Below, in pieces: positions 36,490 to 45,785 of a DNA stretch of 64,000 bases (position 1 is its first letter; each line of letters starts with the position of its first letter). The notes below the pieces were generated by a model, which was given only the letters and a program-made list of their open reading frames with translations, ran no database searches and was not told the DNA's origin. A program made the position numbers and the translations under genes. This DNA comes from an uncultured Pelagimonas sp. (lineage in GTDB: Bacteria; Pseudomonadota; Alphaproteobacteria; Rhodobacterales; Rhodobacteraceae), in contig NZ_CANMKO010000008.1 in NCBI RefSeq assembly GCF_947498515.1, positions 1 to 64,000 of the forward strand, in the 5' to 3' direction.

Positions 36490-36605
36490 GAAAGTCTCCT
36501 GATCGGAAAGGCGGGCGATTCGTTTAAAGCGAATCAATAGCGCGATAAAGCGATTCGCACACCCGTCTACCCCTATTTCTTTACCGTTTCCTCACCAAAA
36601 AGACA

Positions 36606-38582
36606 TTAACCGCGGCCCTTGTCGAATCGAATTGTTGAAAGCAGCGAATCAAAAGCACTGCGTTCCTCTCGATCTATCGGGGCTCCGTTCGGGCCAACGT
36701 CATATTCGGCACTCTCTTCATCACTTTGGCGCCCGGCTTGCGCGCGCACTTTTGCGGCCTCAGCCAAACGCCACGTCAGCGCTTCGTCCGCTTGGTCTTC
36801 TAGGTCTTCTTGCGCTTCGGCCAGTTCGGCATGCCATCCATGCAACGCGTCCATCTTGGCCAATTCTTCGGCCACGGTCATGCGGGCCATATCGGAGTTG
36901 CCGGGGGTGCGAATGCAGGGCACAACCGCCACATGGCGCGCCGCAAGCATGGTTTCAAGGGTCTCAGGGCCAATTGCCTCTTCTGCGCGTTGTCTCATGT
37001 CGTTTTCATGGCCAATGTTGCGCAAAATCACATCTCGCAGAAGCGCGTGATCGGGGTCATGACAGGGCATCATTTCCAGCTGGGTTTCAAATTCTAGCGC
37101 CAAATCCGGCGTCATCAGAATAGCCGCCAAAATGACCGTTTCTCTGAGCGAGGCCTCGGCATTATCACCGGCCGCCACCAAGAGCGAATTCTTGGCCCCA
37201 ATGGTTGGCGGCGGCGGCGCTTTCCAATCGCGGCGCGGCGACCAGTTGGATTTCCCCTGCCCCTGCGGGCGATTTCCACCGCCCCCGGACGACCGCCCAG
37301 CGCGGAACAACTGAAACCGCAGGTCTTTGATTTCATCGCCATAGTGGCGGCGCAAATGCGGGTCGGTGATTTTGGCAATTCGGGCGCGCAATTGTTTGTC
37401 GAGCGTGGCCTTGCGCTCGGGGCTGTCAAACACCTTGCCCTCGGTCTCATTCTGCCACAGCAGACGCACCATCGGCATGGCCTCATCCAGCACCTTTTGC
37501 ACCGCCTCCGGGCCACCCGACCGCACAAGGTCATCGGGGTCTTTGCCCTCGGGCATGATCGCAAAGCGCAGACCTTTGCCCGCTTCAAGCAAGGGCAAAG
37601 CCAGATCGATCACCCGATAGGCGGCACGCAGCCCGGCCTTGTCCCCGTCCAACGCAATCAGCGGCTCAGGCGACATGCGCCACATGAGCTGCATTTGCGG
37701 TTCTGTTACCGCCGTCCCCAAGGGGGCAACACAGGCCCCAAACCCAGCTTCGGATAAGGCAATCACGTCCATATACCCTTCGGCAACCACCAAAGGCTGT
37801 CCGCGTCCAGACGCCTCGCGCGCCGGGCGCATATTGTAGAGATTTCGTGACTTATCAAACAGTTCCGTTTCCGGGCTGTTTAGGTATTTGGCATTGTCAT
37901 TCGGGTCCATCGCCCGGCCGCCAAAGGCAATCGCCTTGCCACGTGCATCGCGGATCGGAAACATAATCCGGTTACGAAACACATCATAAGGCTCGCGCCC
38001 CTTGTCGGACTTCTTAACCAACCCACAGGCCAACATCAGGTCCGGAGCAATTCCCTTGGCCTTAAGATGTTCGCGCAGGTTTTCCCAACCCGCAGGGGCA
38101 AAGCCAATCTCAAACCGATCGCGAGTCTCAAGGCTTAGACCCCGTTTATCTAGGTAAGCCCGCGCCTCTCCCCCTGCCCCGGCCTTAAGCTGAAGTCGGA
38201 AGAATTGCACGGCTTGCTCCATCACATCGCTCAGGATGGTACGCCGGTCGGCTTTTTCCTTGGCCTTCGGATCGGCCTTGGGCATTTCCAAACCGGCCTC
38301 GGTCGCCAAAATCTCAATGGCTTCCATAAACGAAACATTCTCAGTCTCGCGCACAAACGAGATCGCATCCCCCTTGGCGTGACACCCAAAGCAGTAATAA
38401 TATCCTTTGCGATCATCGACATGAAAGGATGCGGTCTTTTCATGATGAAACGGGCACGGTGCCCATAGATCGCCCTTGCCTTGATTGGATTTGCGCGCAT
38501 CCCACATCAATTTCCGCCCGGCCACTTGGGCCAAGCTGGTGCGATTGCGCAGTTCATCCAAAAATCCAGGGGGCAGACTCAT
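36606..38582 (-). CDS. dnaG: DNA primase DnaG
   Basis: A 658-residue primase. The zinc-binding domain has CPFHHEKTASFHV and YYCFGCHAKG. The TOPRIM motifs are VVAEGYMDVIAL and ALDGDKAGLRA. A Gly/Pro-rich linker with GGGGNRP near residue 430 separates the helicase-binding C-terminal domain. It precedes rpoD by about 117 bp. Confidence 0.98.
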   Translation of the reverse strand: MSLPPGFLDELRNRTSLAQVAGRKLMWDARKSNQGKGDLWAPCPFHHEKTASFHVDDRKGYYYCFGCHAKGDAISFVRETENVSFMEAIEILATEAGLEMPKADPKAKEKADRRTILSDVMEQAVQFFRLQLKAGAGGEARAYLDKRGLSLETRDRFEIGFAPAGWENLREHLKAKGIAPDLMLACGLVKKSDKGREPYDVFRNRIMFPIRDARGKAIAFGGRAMDPNDNAKYLNSPETELFDKSRNLYNMRPAREASGRGQPLVVAEGYMDVIALSEAGFGACVAPLGTAVTEPQMQLMWRMSPEPLIALDGDKAGLRAAYRVIDLALPLLEAGKGLRFAIMPEGKDPDDLVRSGGPEAVQKVLDEAMPMVRLLWQNETEGKVFDSPERKATLDKQLRARIAKITDPHLRRHYGDEIKDLRFQLFRAGRSSGGGGNRPQGQGKSNWSPRRDWKAPPPPTIGAKNSLLVAAGDNAEASLRETVILAAILMTPDLALEFETQLEMMPCHDPDHALLRDVILRNIGHENDMRQRAEEAIGPETLETMLAARHVAVVPCIRTPGNSDMARMTVAEELAKMDALHGWHAELAEAQEDLEDQADEALTWRLAEAAKVRAQAGRQSDEESAEYDVGPNGAPIDREERSAFDSLLSTIRFDKGRG

Positions 38583-38667
38583 GAGGTTTAGTATCTCGAT
38601 TCCATTGGGTGCCTCAAGGGCTAGCAGATGCCTTTGGCGCTAGACCGCCACTGGCACCAACTCGAAA

Positions 38668-38686
38668 CGCCCGGCATTGCCGGGCG
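38668..38686 (-). terminator. Probable terminator after the 91-residue exported protein gene
   Basis: An 8 bp GC stem (CGCCCGGC/GCCGGGCG) with a 3 base loop; the minus strand continues with TTTCG. It is 49 bases past the stop at 38735. The T tract is short, so termination may be partial. A second hairpin with a GCAA loop lies at about 38699-38715. Confidence 0.5.
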
Positions 38687-38734
38687 GTGAGGTCTCATGC
38701 GCGCCGCAAGGCGCATAATGTAACAGCGTTTTAT

Positions 38735-39010
38735 CTAAAGGGCGTCGCACTGCGCCTTCCAAGTGGTGCCAATCTCGTCGGTCAATTGGTCTTCGGGCAA
38801 CGTATACACCCATTCCGCCAGCATATCCGCCGCCGTCCGGTCCAGACCTTTGCTCAGCGTCCGGCGCGCTTTGCCCTTGCGCACCCCATCAATACGTCCA
38901 TTCACCACGTCCATGACCAAAGCGGCCTGCGCCTCGCAATCGGGCTTCACAGCCTCTTGTGCAGAAACCATTGGTGCCGCGCAAATCAGCGCCGCCAGCA
39001 AAACACGCAT
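38735..39010 (-). CDS. Exported hypothetical protein, 91 aa
   Basis: A small protein with a signal peptide (cleavage after VSA, about residue 17). The mature part has CEAQAALVMDVVNGRIDGVRKGKARRTLSKGL and ends WKAQCDAL; the two cysteines are near the ends and may pair. GAGGA lies six bases before the ATG at 39010; an ATG at 39016 is too close to it. It is 47 bp after the sarcosine oxidase gamma gene on the same strand. Family not recognised. Confidence 0.72.
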   Translation of the reverse strand: MRVLLAALICAAPMVSAQEAVKPDCEAQAALVMDVVNGRIDGVRKGKARRTLSKGLDRTAADMLAEWVYTLPEDQLTDEIGTTWKAQCDAL

Positions 39011-39057
39011 TGTCATTCCTCGCCTTTGTGAATCCATGGTGATGGTGTCGACCTAAC

Positions 39058-39612
39058 TTAAGGCAGACCAGCGCGCGCAGCAACCAAGCCCGCCGCTTGC
39101 CCAATCTCATGCACTAGACTCTGCGCCATTGACCGAAACCCCATGATTTCAAAGCGATCTTCACCCATCCGTGTCACAGAAATCATCATATGACCGCAAA
39201 CCGTCCGCGCCGTTGAATTCTTTGGAAACGCAACTTCCGCCAAGTCAACCGGGATCACTCGTGCCAAAACTTGCTCCGCATGCGCCCCGCACACCTGCAC
39301 AGCCACCCATCCGTCACTTTGATCGGTAATCATGGCAACCTCCTGCATCGACTCGGGCTCCGTCGCCCCGATCAAAATCGCCTGACGATGCCCAAACCAT
39401 CGGCACTGCAATGAACCCTCGCCCAACACCTCCCCCGGCTTCGGAAACCCAAAACCAAACTGCGCCTCCATTGCCTCCGCAAGTGCTCCATCTTGTCCGG
39501 CAAAAGGGGCAATCAAGGTGATCAAGCGCGTCGGCACTTCACAAATCGTCACCCCCGGCATCTCAACCGCGTCCTGCCCCTGCAACGGTGATATCGCGCG
39601 CAAGTCAACCAC
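39058..39612 (-). CDS. soxG: Sarcosine oxidase gamma subunit
   Basis: A 184-residue subunit of heterotetrameric sarcosine oxidase. Seen are VTICEVPTRLITLIAPFAGQ, GSLQCRWFGHRQAILIG and ARTVCGHMMISVTRMGEDRFEIMGFRSMAQSL, typical of SoxG. The start is GTG at 39612 with AGGGAGGG at good spacing; it overlaps the alpha subunit stop by 8 bp. A longer TTG start at 39672 lacks a ribosome site. Confidence 0.88.
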   Translation of the reverse strand: MVDLRAISPLQGQDAVEMPGVTICEVPTRLITLIAPFAGQDGALAEAMEAQFGFGFPKPGEVLGEGSLQCRWFGHRQAILIGATEPESMQEVAMITDQSDGWVAVQVCGAHAEQVLARVIPVDLAEVAFPKNSTARTVCGHMMISVTRMGEDRFEIMGFRSMAQSLVHEIGQAAGLVAARAGLP

Positions 39613-42541
39613 GAAGCCGCCCTCCCTCAGGATCAAACGCAACCGGATCGGTGACCTCGCATAGGGTCTCAACCCCGCGCAAATGATCGACCAATTTGAT
39701 CATCTCGCCATGGCGCGCCCGGCCATTTTGCAACAAGGCCAAGGCCCGAACCTCACCCAAGGTTGGCGAATAGCAGGTTGACGTGACATAGCCCAAATCA
39801 TTCTCCCGCGTGGCGGCGCTCTGCGCCTCAAACAAATGCGCACCGGCTGGCATCTCTTTGATTGCCGCGGTTGGCCGCAAGCCAACCAACTGCGCTCGTT
39901 CCGGCCCGCTTAGCCCCGGACGGCGCGACATGACCTTGCCAATACAATCCTTTTTGGCCGACACCATACGCCCGTATCCCAAATCATCCGCCGTGGCCGT
40001 GCCGTTGATTTCCGCGTGGGTAACAAACCCCTTTTCGATCCGCAGAACGTTCAAGGCTTCCATACCATAAGCCCCTCCGCCCAGCGTCTTGGCACGCGCA
40101 ACAAGCTCTTCAAACAAGCTGGTCCCAAACCGGGCAGGCACGGCGATTTCATAGGCGTGCTCACCGGAAAACGAGATCCGAAAAAGCCGCGCTTTCACAC
40201 CACCAACGGTCACCGGCACACATTGCATATACCCGCATTGCGCATCATCAATGGGCACATCCAACAACCCGTTCAAAAGCTCCCGTGACTCTGGTCCCGC
40301 CACCGCAAACTGCGCCCATTGCTCGGTCACCGATGCAAAGCGCATTTTCAAACCGGAGCAAAACGCCTGATGCACCCAATCAAGATGTTGCATCACCTGC
40401 CCCGCCGCCGCGGTTGTTGTCGTCATCAGCCAGCGGTTGACGTCAAGCCGCGCACAGGTGCCGTCATCCAAAACAAACCCATCTTCGCGTAGCATCAAAC
40501 CATAGCGCACCCGCCCCGATTTGAGCGTGCTAAAGGTGTTTGCATACACAAAATCAAGGAATTGCCCGACATCTGGCCCCTGAAGCTCAATCTTGCCAAG
40601 GGTCGAGACATCGCAAATACCAACATGCTCGCGTACCATGCGCACTTCGCGATCACAGCTTTGTCGCCACGTCTTTTCACCCTCAACCGGCACATAGCTC
40701 GGGCGATACCAAAGCCCGGCCTCGATCATTGGCGCGCCGGCCACTTCGCTGGCCTGATGCGAGGTTGTGAACCGTTCAGGTGCGTATCCTTTGCCCTGTG
40801 ATCCCGCCCCAATCGCGGCAATCGAAACCGGAGTAAAGGGCGGGCGAAAGGTTGTGGTTCCGGTGTCTGGAATATCACGCCCGGTGGCATCGGCCAAAAC
40901 AGCTAAGGCCAAAACATTTGAACTTTTACCCTGATCCGGGGCCATACCTTGGGTCGTGTAACGCTTCATATGTTCAACAGAGCGAAAGTTCTCTTGGGCT
41001 GCCTGTTTGACATCCTTAACCGTCACATCGTTCTGAAAATCGAGCCACGCGCGCCCCTTGCCGGGCACCGTCCACAACCGACGAATGCGATACGGTGCAT
41101 CTTCGGCCTCTGGTACCTCCGGACTCTGCACCGAAAACCCAAGATCGCGGAGAGCCTCCAGCCCGGCCTGTGCCCCGTCCGTCAAACACCCCGCGGTGGA
41201 AAACGTTCCTTTGGCCGCACCCGCCACGGACATGCCGGGCACCGCGTCATTGGTGGGAACAAAGCTTGCTATCGTGTCGTTCCAAATCGGCCGCGTGTTC
41301 ATGTGACAGCTTAGGTGCAACGACGGGTTCCACCCGCCCGAAACCGCCAACCCCTGAACCTGCATGCGAAACTGCGATCCGTCGGGGCGGAGAATTTGAA
41401 TGGCCTCCAGCCCCAAACGCCCATAGGCGCGCGACACCTGCGCGCCCGGAAAATAGGGCACATCCCCGGCCAAGTTCGGCGCATCCGCGCGGCTATCGAT
41501 AAGAGCCGCCACATGCAGACCGGCCTTGGTCAAATCGCGTGCGGTGCGATGGGCGTCATCGTTATTGCCGAACACGGCCAAGGCCTTGCCCGGCACAACG
41601 CCCCATCGGTTAAGATAGCTACGCATCGCCCCGGCCATCATGATGCCGGGTTTGTCATTATTCTGAAAACCGACATGACGTTCCAACGCCCCGGCACAAA
41701 GAATGGCCCGCTTGGCATGGATACGCCAAAAGCATTCCATCGGGGCCCCTTTGGGATCACCGACATGATGCGCGACCCGCTCAAGCGCGCCATAGGTCCC
41801 TTGATCATAGGCCCCGGTCACCGCACATCGCGGTAGAAGCCGCACATTGTCCATCGTGCGCAATTCGGCCACCGCCCCGGCCGCCCAATCATCGGCGGGT
41901 TGCCCGTCGATCTCTTCGACCTCAGACAAAAGCCGCCCGCCAAATTCGCGATCTTCTTCGCAAAGAATGACCCGCGCGCCACTGCGGCCAGCGGTCAACG
42001 CCGCCATAAGGCCCGCGGGTCCGCCGCCGATAATCAGAGCATCACAAAAGGCAAAGGCCTTTTCGTACGCTTCAACCGGTGGCTCGCCGGATAGCGCCCC
42101 AAGGCCAGCGGCGCGGCGGATGACAGGTTCGTAAAGTTTTTCCCAAAACGCCTTGGGCCACATGAAGGTCTTGTAGTAAAAACCCGCTCCGAAAAACGGC
42201 GCGGCAAGGTCATTTAGGCCCAGAACATCAAATCCCAAAGACGGCCAACGGTTCTGGCTCTGGGCGTCCAATCCGTCATAAAGCTCTTGCACCGTCGCCC
42301 GGATATTGGGGTCACGCCGCGCGCCATTTCGCATCGTGACAAGCGCATTGGGTTCTTCGGATCCGGCGGTCATAGCCCCACGAGGGCGGTGGTATTTGAA
42401 ACTACGTCCCAGCAACCGAACACCGCCGCCCATCAAGGCCGAGGCAAGGGTATCGCCCGCAAACCCAACATGGGCATGACCGTCAAACCGAAACGATATT
42501 GGTCTGTTGCGATCTATCCGGCCCTTGCCATTAACCCGCAT
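39605..42541 (-). CDS. soxA: Sarcosine oxidase alpha subunit
   Basis: A 978-residue subunit that oxidatively demethylates sarcosine and passes the methylene group to tetrahydrofolate. The N-terminal ferredoxin-like part has FRFDGHAHVGFAGDTLASALMGGGVRLLGRSFKYHRPRG. The dinucleotide site is ALIIGGGPAGLMAALTAGRSG. The C-terminal half is a glycine-cleavage T-protein fold (RVEGDKTWRQSCDREVRMVREHVGICDVSTLGKIELQGPD region). The ATG at 42541 has GGAGG. It overlaps the delta gene by 11 bp. Unrelated to SoxA of sulfur oxidation. Confidence 0.96.
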   Translation of the reverse strand: MRVNGKGRIDRNRPISFRFDGHAHVGFAGDTLASALMGGGVRLLGRSFKYHRPRGAMTAGSEEPNALVTMRNGARRDPNIRATVQELYDGLDAQSQNRWPSLGFDVLGLNDLAAPFFGAGFYYKTFMWPKAFWEKLYEPVIRRAAGLGALSGEPPVEAYEKAFAFCDALIIGGGPAGLMAALTAGRSGARVILCEEDREFGGRLLSEVEEIDGQPADDWAAGAVAELRTMDNVRLLPRCAVTGAYDQGTYGALERVAHHVGDPKGAPMECFWRIHAKRAILCAGALERHVGFQNNDKPGIMMAGAMRSYLNRWGVVPGKALAVFGNNDDAHRTARDLTKAGLHVAALIDSRADAPNLAGDVPYFPGAQVSRAYGRLGLEAIQILRPDGSQFRMQVQGLAVSGGWNPSLHLSCHMNTRPIWNDTIASFVPTNDAVPGMSVAGAAKGTFSTAGCLTDGAQAGLEALRDLGFSVQSPEVPEAEDAPYRIRRLWTVPGKGRAWLDFQNDVTVKDVKQAAQENFRSVEHMKRYTTQGMAPDQGKSSNVLALAVLADATGRDIPDTGTTTFRPPFTPVSIAAIGAGSQGKGYAPERFTTSHQASEVAGAPMIEAGLWYRPSYVPVEGEKTWRQSCDREVRMVREHVGICDVSTLGKIELQGPDVGQFLDFVYANTFSTLKSGRVRYGLMLREDGFVLDDGTCARLDVNRWLMTTTTAAAGQVMQHLDWVHQAFCSGLKMRFASVTEQWAQFAVAGPESRELLNGLLDVPIDDAQCGYMQCVPVTVGGVKARLFRISFSGEHAYEIAVPARFGTSLFEELVARAKTLGGGAYGMEALNVLRIEKGFVTHAEINGTATADDLGYGRMVSAKKDCIGKVMSRRPGLSGPERAQLVGLRPTAAIKEMPAGAHLFEAQSAATRENDLGYVTSTCYSPTLGEVRALALLQNGRARHGEMIKLVDHLRGVETLCEVTDPVAFDPEGGRLRG

Positions 42542-42797
42542 TTCGCGCCTCCGCCAGTTGCACGGCCTGAACGTCATGCGTGATGGTATCGCGGGTCACG
42601 ATGAGCCAAGCGCCACACCCGCCGCCATGATACCAAAGGTCCTCAACCTGTCCGGCGGGATTGTCGCGAAGGTGCAAATAAGCGTGCCAGATCGCGGCCC
42701 CGGCATCCGGTGCCGGGCGATCCAACATCGACGCGGCCCCTTTATAAGTGAACTCGCGACTATCGCGATCCCCGCAATTCGGACAGGTTAGTCTCAT
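42531..42797 (-). CDS. soxD: Sarcosine oxidase delta subunit
   Basis: An 88-residue zinc-binding subunit. MRLTCPNCGDRDSREF gives the first two zinc ligands; the GGGCGAWL block carries a further Cys. WHAYLHLRDNPAGQVEDLWYH is the family core. It follows the six-cysteine secreted protein gene by 6 bp and overlaps the alpha gene by 11 bp. Not related to sulfur-oxidation SoxD. Confidence 0.95.
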   Translation of the reverse strand: MRLTCPNCGDRDSREFTYKGAASMLDRPAPDAGAAIWHAYLHLRDNPAGQVEDLWYHGGGCGAWLIVTRDTITHDVQAVQLAEARNAG

Positions 42798-42803
42798 GTC
42801 ACC

Positions 42804-43310
42804 TCACATTCCATTGCAGGCGGCATCCGACACGCGGTTGAGCTTGTAACTCACCCAGCGGCCCGGAATCTCAGCCAAATCGACGGACCCGCCACAATCT
42901 GCAACCTCGCCCACCAAAAGGTATTTCGTGCGAAAGGTCATGGTGCTGTTGGTTTGCTTGGTCACCTGAAGCGACCCGCCGTCACATTCCACAACGCATG
43001 TGTCCCAGCGGCTTTCCGTCCCACAAAACATAAACTGAGACAGGGTGCGCCCGGCATACCGGCTTCCGGCGACACGGCCCTGATTGGCCAAAACCACTTC
43101 GATCGACGTTGCACGCGAAACATTGGTGGCCCATTCACCCACCTTCATCCGCACCGCCGCGACATGCTGATCTGGATGGGTTGCCAAATGGCCCGATGAA
43201 TAAAACCGCTCATAACAACCGGGCCGAATTTCGTTGGCCTGCGCCGTTCCTGCGAACATGGCGAGCGCCCCGGCCAAGGCCATCGACATAAGCTTTGAAA
43301 AGTTACGCAT
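42804..43310 (-). CDS. Exported six-cysteine protein inside the sarcosine oxidase operon
   Basis: A 168-residue protein with a signal peptide (cleavage after AQA, about residue 25). The mature part contains exactly six cysteines (GCYE, FCGT, TCVVEC, DCGG, ACNG), enough for three disulfides, and so is expected to be periplasmic. No family recognised. It lies 13 bp after the beta gene and 6 bp before delta, in the place where these are normally adjacent. The enzyme itself is cytoplasmic, so a direct subunit role is unlikely; a link to substrate uptake is a guess. Confidence 0.78.
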   Translation of the reverse strand: MRNFSKLMSMALAGALAMFAGTAQANEIRPGCYERFYSSGHLATHPDQHVAAVRMKVGEWATNVSRATSIEVVLANQGRVAGSRYAGRTLSQFMFCGTESRWDTCVVECDGGSLQVTKQTNSTMTFRTKYLLVGEVADCGGSVDLAEIPGRWVSYKLNRVSDAACNGM

Positions 43311-43323
43311 AGTTTTTCCTTCC

Positions 43324-44577
43324 CTAGTGGAGGTTGTGTTGCGCGCCCGTTCCTTCTTCGTCCATCAAACCGATGCCGGTTTCAAACCGGTCCAGTCGTA
43401 ATTTTTCCGCACTTGCATGGGGGCGATCCGTGGCGATCAAATGCGCAAGGGCAAACCCCGACGCAGGCACCGCTTTGAAGCCGCCATAACACCAGCCTGT
43501 ATTGAGATAGAGGCCGCCGATCGGCGTGTGATCAATGATCGGCGAGCCATCAGGCGACATATCCATAATCCCGCCCCAGCTGCGCAGCACCCGCGCCTTG
43601 CCAATGGCCGGCATCAGGGTCATGGCCGCTTCCATCACCTGTTCCTTGCCCGGCAAGTTGCCCCGCGCCGCATAAGAAGCATAGAAATCCAGATCACCAC
43701 CAAAGACCAAACCGCCCTTGTCGGATTGCGAAATATAGAAATGGCTCATGCCAAAGGTCACGACATTGTCGATGATTGGCTTGAGCCCTTCGGTGACATA
43801 GGCCTGAAGAATATGGCTTTCGATCGGGAGTCGCAGCCCGGCCATTTGCGCCACCTGCGAAGATCGCCCTGCCGCAACCATCGCCACCTTTTTGGCGCGG
43901 ATCGGCCCGCGCGTGGTTTGCACGCCGGTGACCTGACCGTTTGTCGTATCGATGCCGGTGACCTCGCAGTTTTGGATCAAATCAACACCGCGTTGGTCGG
44001 CCCCGCGCGCATAGCCCCATGCGACGGCATCGTGGCGGGCCGTACCCCCGCGCGGATGATACAAACCGCCATAGATCGGAAAACGCGCCGTGTCGAAATT
44101 CAAAAAGGGCAGCATTTTTCTAAGCTCATCCCGCCCCAAGAGATGCGCATCATCCCCTTGATTTTGCATCGCATTTCCGCGCCGCACGGCGGCATCACGT
44201 TGACCATCAGAATGGAACAAATTGATGATGCCACGCTGCGAATGCATGACGTTGTAGTTAAGCTCTTGTTCAAGCCCTTCCCAAAGCTTTAGCGAATGGC
44301 TGTAAAACTCGGAATTGCCGGGCAGGTAATAGTTGGCACGTACAATCGTTGTATTGCGGCCAATATTGCCGCCACCAAGATACCCGCGTTCCAGAACCGC
44401 GATATTGGTGAGCCCGTGTTCCTTGGCAAGGTAATAGGCGGTCGACAAGCCGTGCCCACCGCCACCGATAATCACGATGTCATATTCTGTCTTGGGGTCG
44501 GGATTACGCCAATGTGGTGACCAGCCTTTGTTGCCGGTCAGCCCCTCTTTCAAAATCCGCAGCCCTGAAAAGCGCAT
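43324..44577 (-). CDS. soxB: Sarcosine oxidase beta subunit
   Basis: A 417-residue FAD/FMN-binding subunit and first gene of the operon. The FAD motif is YDIVIIGGGGHGLSTAYYLAKEHG (about residues 32-55). ERGYLGGGNIGRNTTIVRANYYLPGNSEFY and the C-terminal TGWCYGGFKAVPASGFALAHLIATD are typical of SoxB, where a histidine binds FMN covalently. Length fits. Not related to sulfur-oxidation SoxB. Confidence 0.96.
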   Translation of the reverse strand: MRFSGLRILKEGLTGNKGWSPHWRNPDPKTEYDIVIIGGGGHGLSTAYYLAKEHGLTNIAVLERGYLGGGNIGRNTTIVRANYYLPGNSEFYSHSLKLWEGLEQELNYNVMHSQRGIINLFHSDGQRDAAVRRGNAMQNQGDDAHLLGRDELRKMLPFLNFDTARFPIYGGLYHPRGGTARHDAVAWGYARGADQRGVDLIQNCEVTGIDTTNGQVTGVQTTRGPIRAKKVAMVAAGRSSQVAQMAGLRLPIESHILQAYVTEGLKPIIDNVVTFGMSHFYISQSDKGGLVFGGDLDFYASYAARGNLPGKEQVMEAAMTLMPAIGKARVLRSWGGIMDMSPDGSPIIDHTPIGGLYLNTGWCYGGFKAVPASGFALAHLIATDRPHASAEKLRLDRFETGIGLMDEEGTGAQHNLH

Positions 44578-44596
44578 CGCCCTACCCCACGTAAAA

Positions 44597-44620
44597 GCAG
44601 GGCCAGTGAACCAGCCCTGC
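44597..44620 (-). terminator. Terminator after the first TadG/TadE set
   Basis: GCAGGGC and GCCCTGC form a 7 bp stem with a 10 base loop. The minus strand continues with TTTTACG. It is 62 bases past the stop at 44683 and just before the sarcosine oxidase operon. Confidence 0.75.
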
Positions 44621-44682
44621 CTAACAGTATCAATGCGGTAAATCGTCTGCGCCTTGCCCGAATGCGACCGGTTGTGTCGCGA

Positions 44683-45240
44683 TTAGCTGTCTGTCCAGAC
44701 AATTTTCGGGGCAAAGCGTGGCCGAGTGAACCCGTAGTTGTAGAACAGACCTTCTTCGTTCAGGCCCGGAACCTCAAACGGCGGCACATAATCGGTGGCG
44801 GTTTCCACTAAAATTACGCGTTCGTTGTGCAACAGGGTCGGAAGGCGTTCCTCCATCGAGCGCAATTGCCAAGTTTTCAAGCGGTCAAAATCGCCACGTG
44901 TCTTGGACCATTCCGAGACGTATTTGCTCTTTTTCGCATTGTAACGCACCAGAGTAACACGCAACGAATAAGGGCCTTCGGACCGGGTCAGATACTCAAG
45001 AAGCTCAACCATCCCATCGAGATATTCGTTATCGATTGGATCAGTCTCCCGAGAGATCGCATCCGAAATGGTATAGGCGGCTTTAACGTTCAGGCTTTTG
45101 TAGCGAAACGCATCATGAAACGAAAAGGTCGCGGCCAGAATGGTGAGCATCAAGGGGACGAACAACACGGTTTCAATCGCAACGTTGCCTTGTTCGTCTT
45201 GGGCAAACGCCTTGAAGCGGGTCAGGATCGAATTCAACAT
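44683..45240 (-). CDS. TadE-like pilus assembly protein (set 1, third gene)
   Basis: A 185-residue protein with an N-terminal pseudopilin-like segment: QDEQGNVAIETVLFVPLMLTILAATFSFHDAF, with the Glu at about position 5 of the helix as in TadE. The rest is exported and ends GFTRPRFAPKIVWTDS. It shares SRETDPI and FTRPR-FAP with the protein at 52077-52631. It starts 5 bp after the preceding TadE-like gene. Likely a membrane-anchored surface or pilus component. Confidence 0.85.
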   Translation of the reverse strand: MLNSILTRFKAFAQDEQGNVAIETVLFVPLMLTILAATFSFHDAFRYKSLNVKAAYTISDAISRETDPIDNEYLDGMVELLEYLTRSEGPYSLRVTLVRYNAKKSKYVSEWSKTRGDFDRLKTWQLRSMEERLPTLLHNERVILVETATDYVPPFEVPGLNEEGLFYNYGFTRPRFAPKIVWTDS

Positions 45241-45245
45241 GGCGG

Positions 45246-45785
45246 TTACCTCGGCTCCTGGACAAAGGACGATGTCACAATCAATTGCGCATAGCCGTAT
45301 TCATCCAAATTGAGTTCTTTACCAATGGCGGTGGTCGGCATCATCGGTTTGTACTTCAGACAGGCGCGGATCAGCATCAGCTGGTTGTCCTGACCGTGTT
45401 CAAAGCTGCGCACCGGGCGCGGATCTTCGACGGCGTTCTGACAATCTGTGTCGGTCGGCGCGGCGGCGTTAAAGGCACGCGGATCAACCGAAACCATTTC
45501 CAGACGCAGGTTGGAAGAACACGCATCCAAAATGGTTGCCTCTTCGCAAATCTTGGTCCGCACCTCTTCGTAGCTTGGGATGTGTCCGGTGCTAAGGCGG
45601 ATGTCTCGGGTCGCTAGATCAACACCTCGTTCCAGCATGGCATGCCGAAGGTTGATATAGGCGATTTCGACAGAGGCGGCGAGGATCAGGAAGAATACAG
45701 TGAAGTAGACTGCAAATTCGACCGTTGCGTTACCGTCTTCTTCCTTCTGGAAGCGCCGGGTGAACTGAGTGATATGTGACATCAT
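45246..45785 (-). CDS. TadE-like pilus assembly protein (set 1, second gene)
   Basis: A 179-residue protein with the TadE N-terminus EEDGNATVEFAVYFTVFFLILAASVEIAYINLR. Four cysteines in the exported part may pair. The start ATGATG overlaps the stop of the vWA gene by 4 bp, so translation is coupled. It resembles the protein at 51533-52063 (RDIRLS/RDIRLG, LRLEMVS/LHLEMVS, SSFVQEP/SAFVHEP). Confidence 0.87.
   Translation of the reverse strand: MMSHITQFTRRFQKEEDGNATVEFAVYFTVFFLILAASVEIAYINLRHAMLERGVDLATRDIRLSTGHIPSYEEVRTKICEEATILDACSSNLRLEMVSVDPRAFNAAAPTDTDCQNAVEDPRPVRSFEHGQDNQLMLIRACLKYKPMMPTTAIGKELNLDEYGYAQLIVTSSFVQEPR

Noticed and set aside
34543-36540. 665-codon open frame on the plus strand opposite rpoD
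   Set aside because: It is an antisense shadow of rpoD caused by codon bias. The translation has no domain and rpoD is unmistakable.
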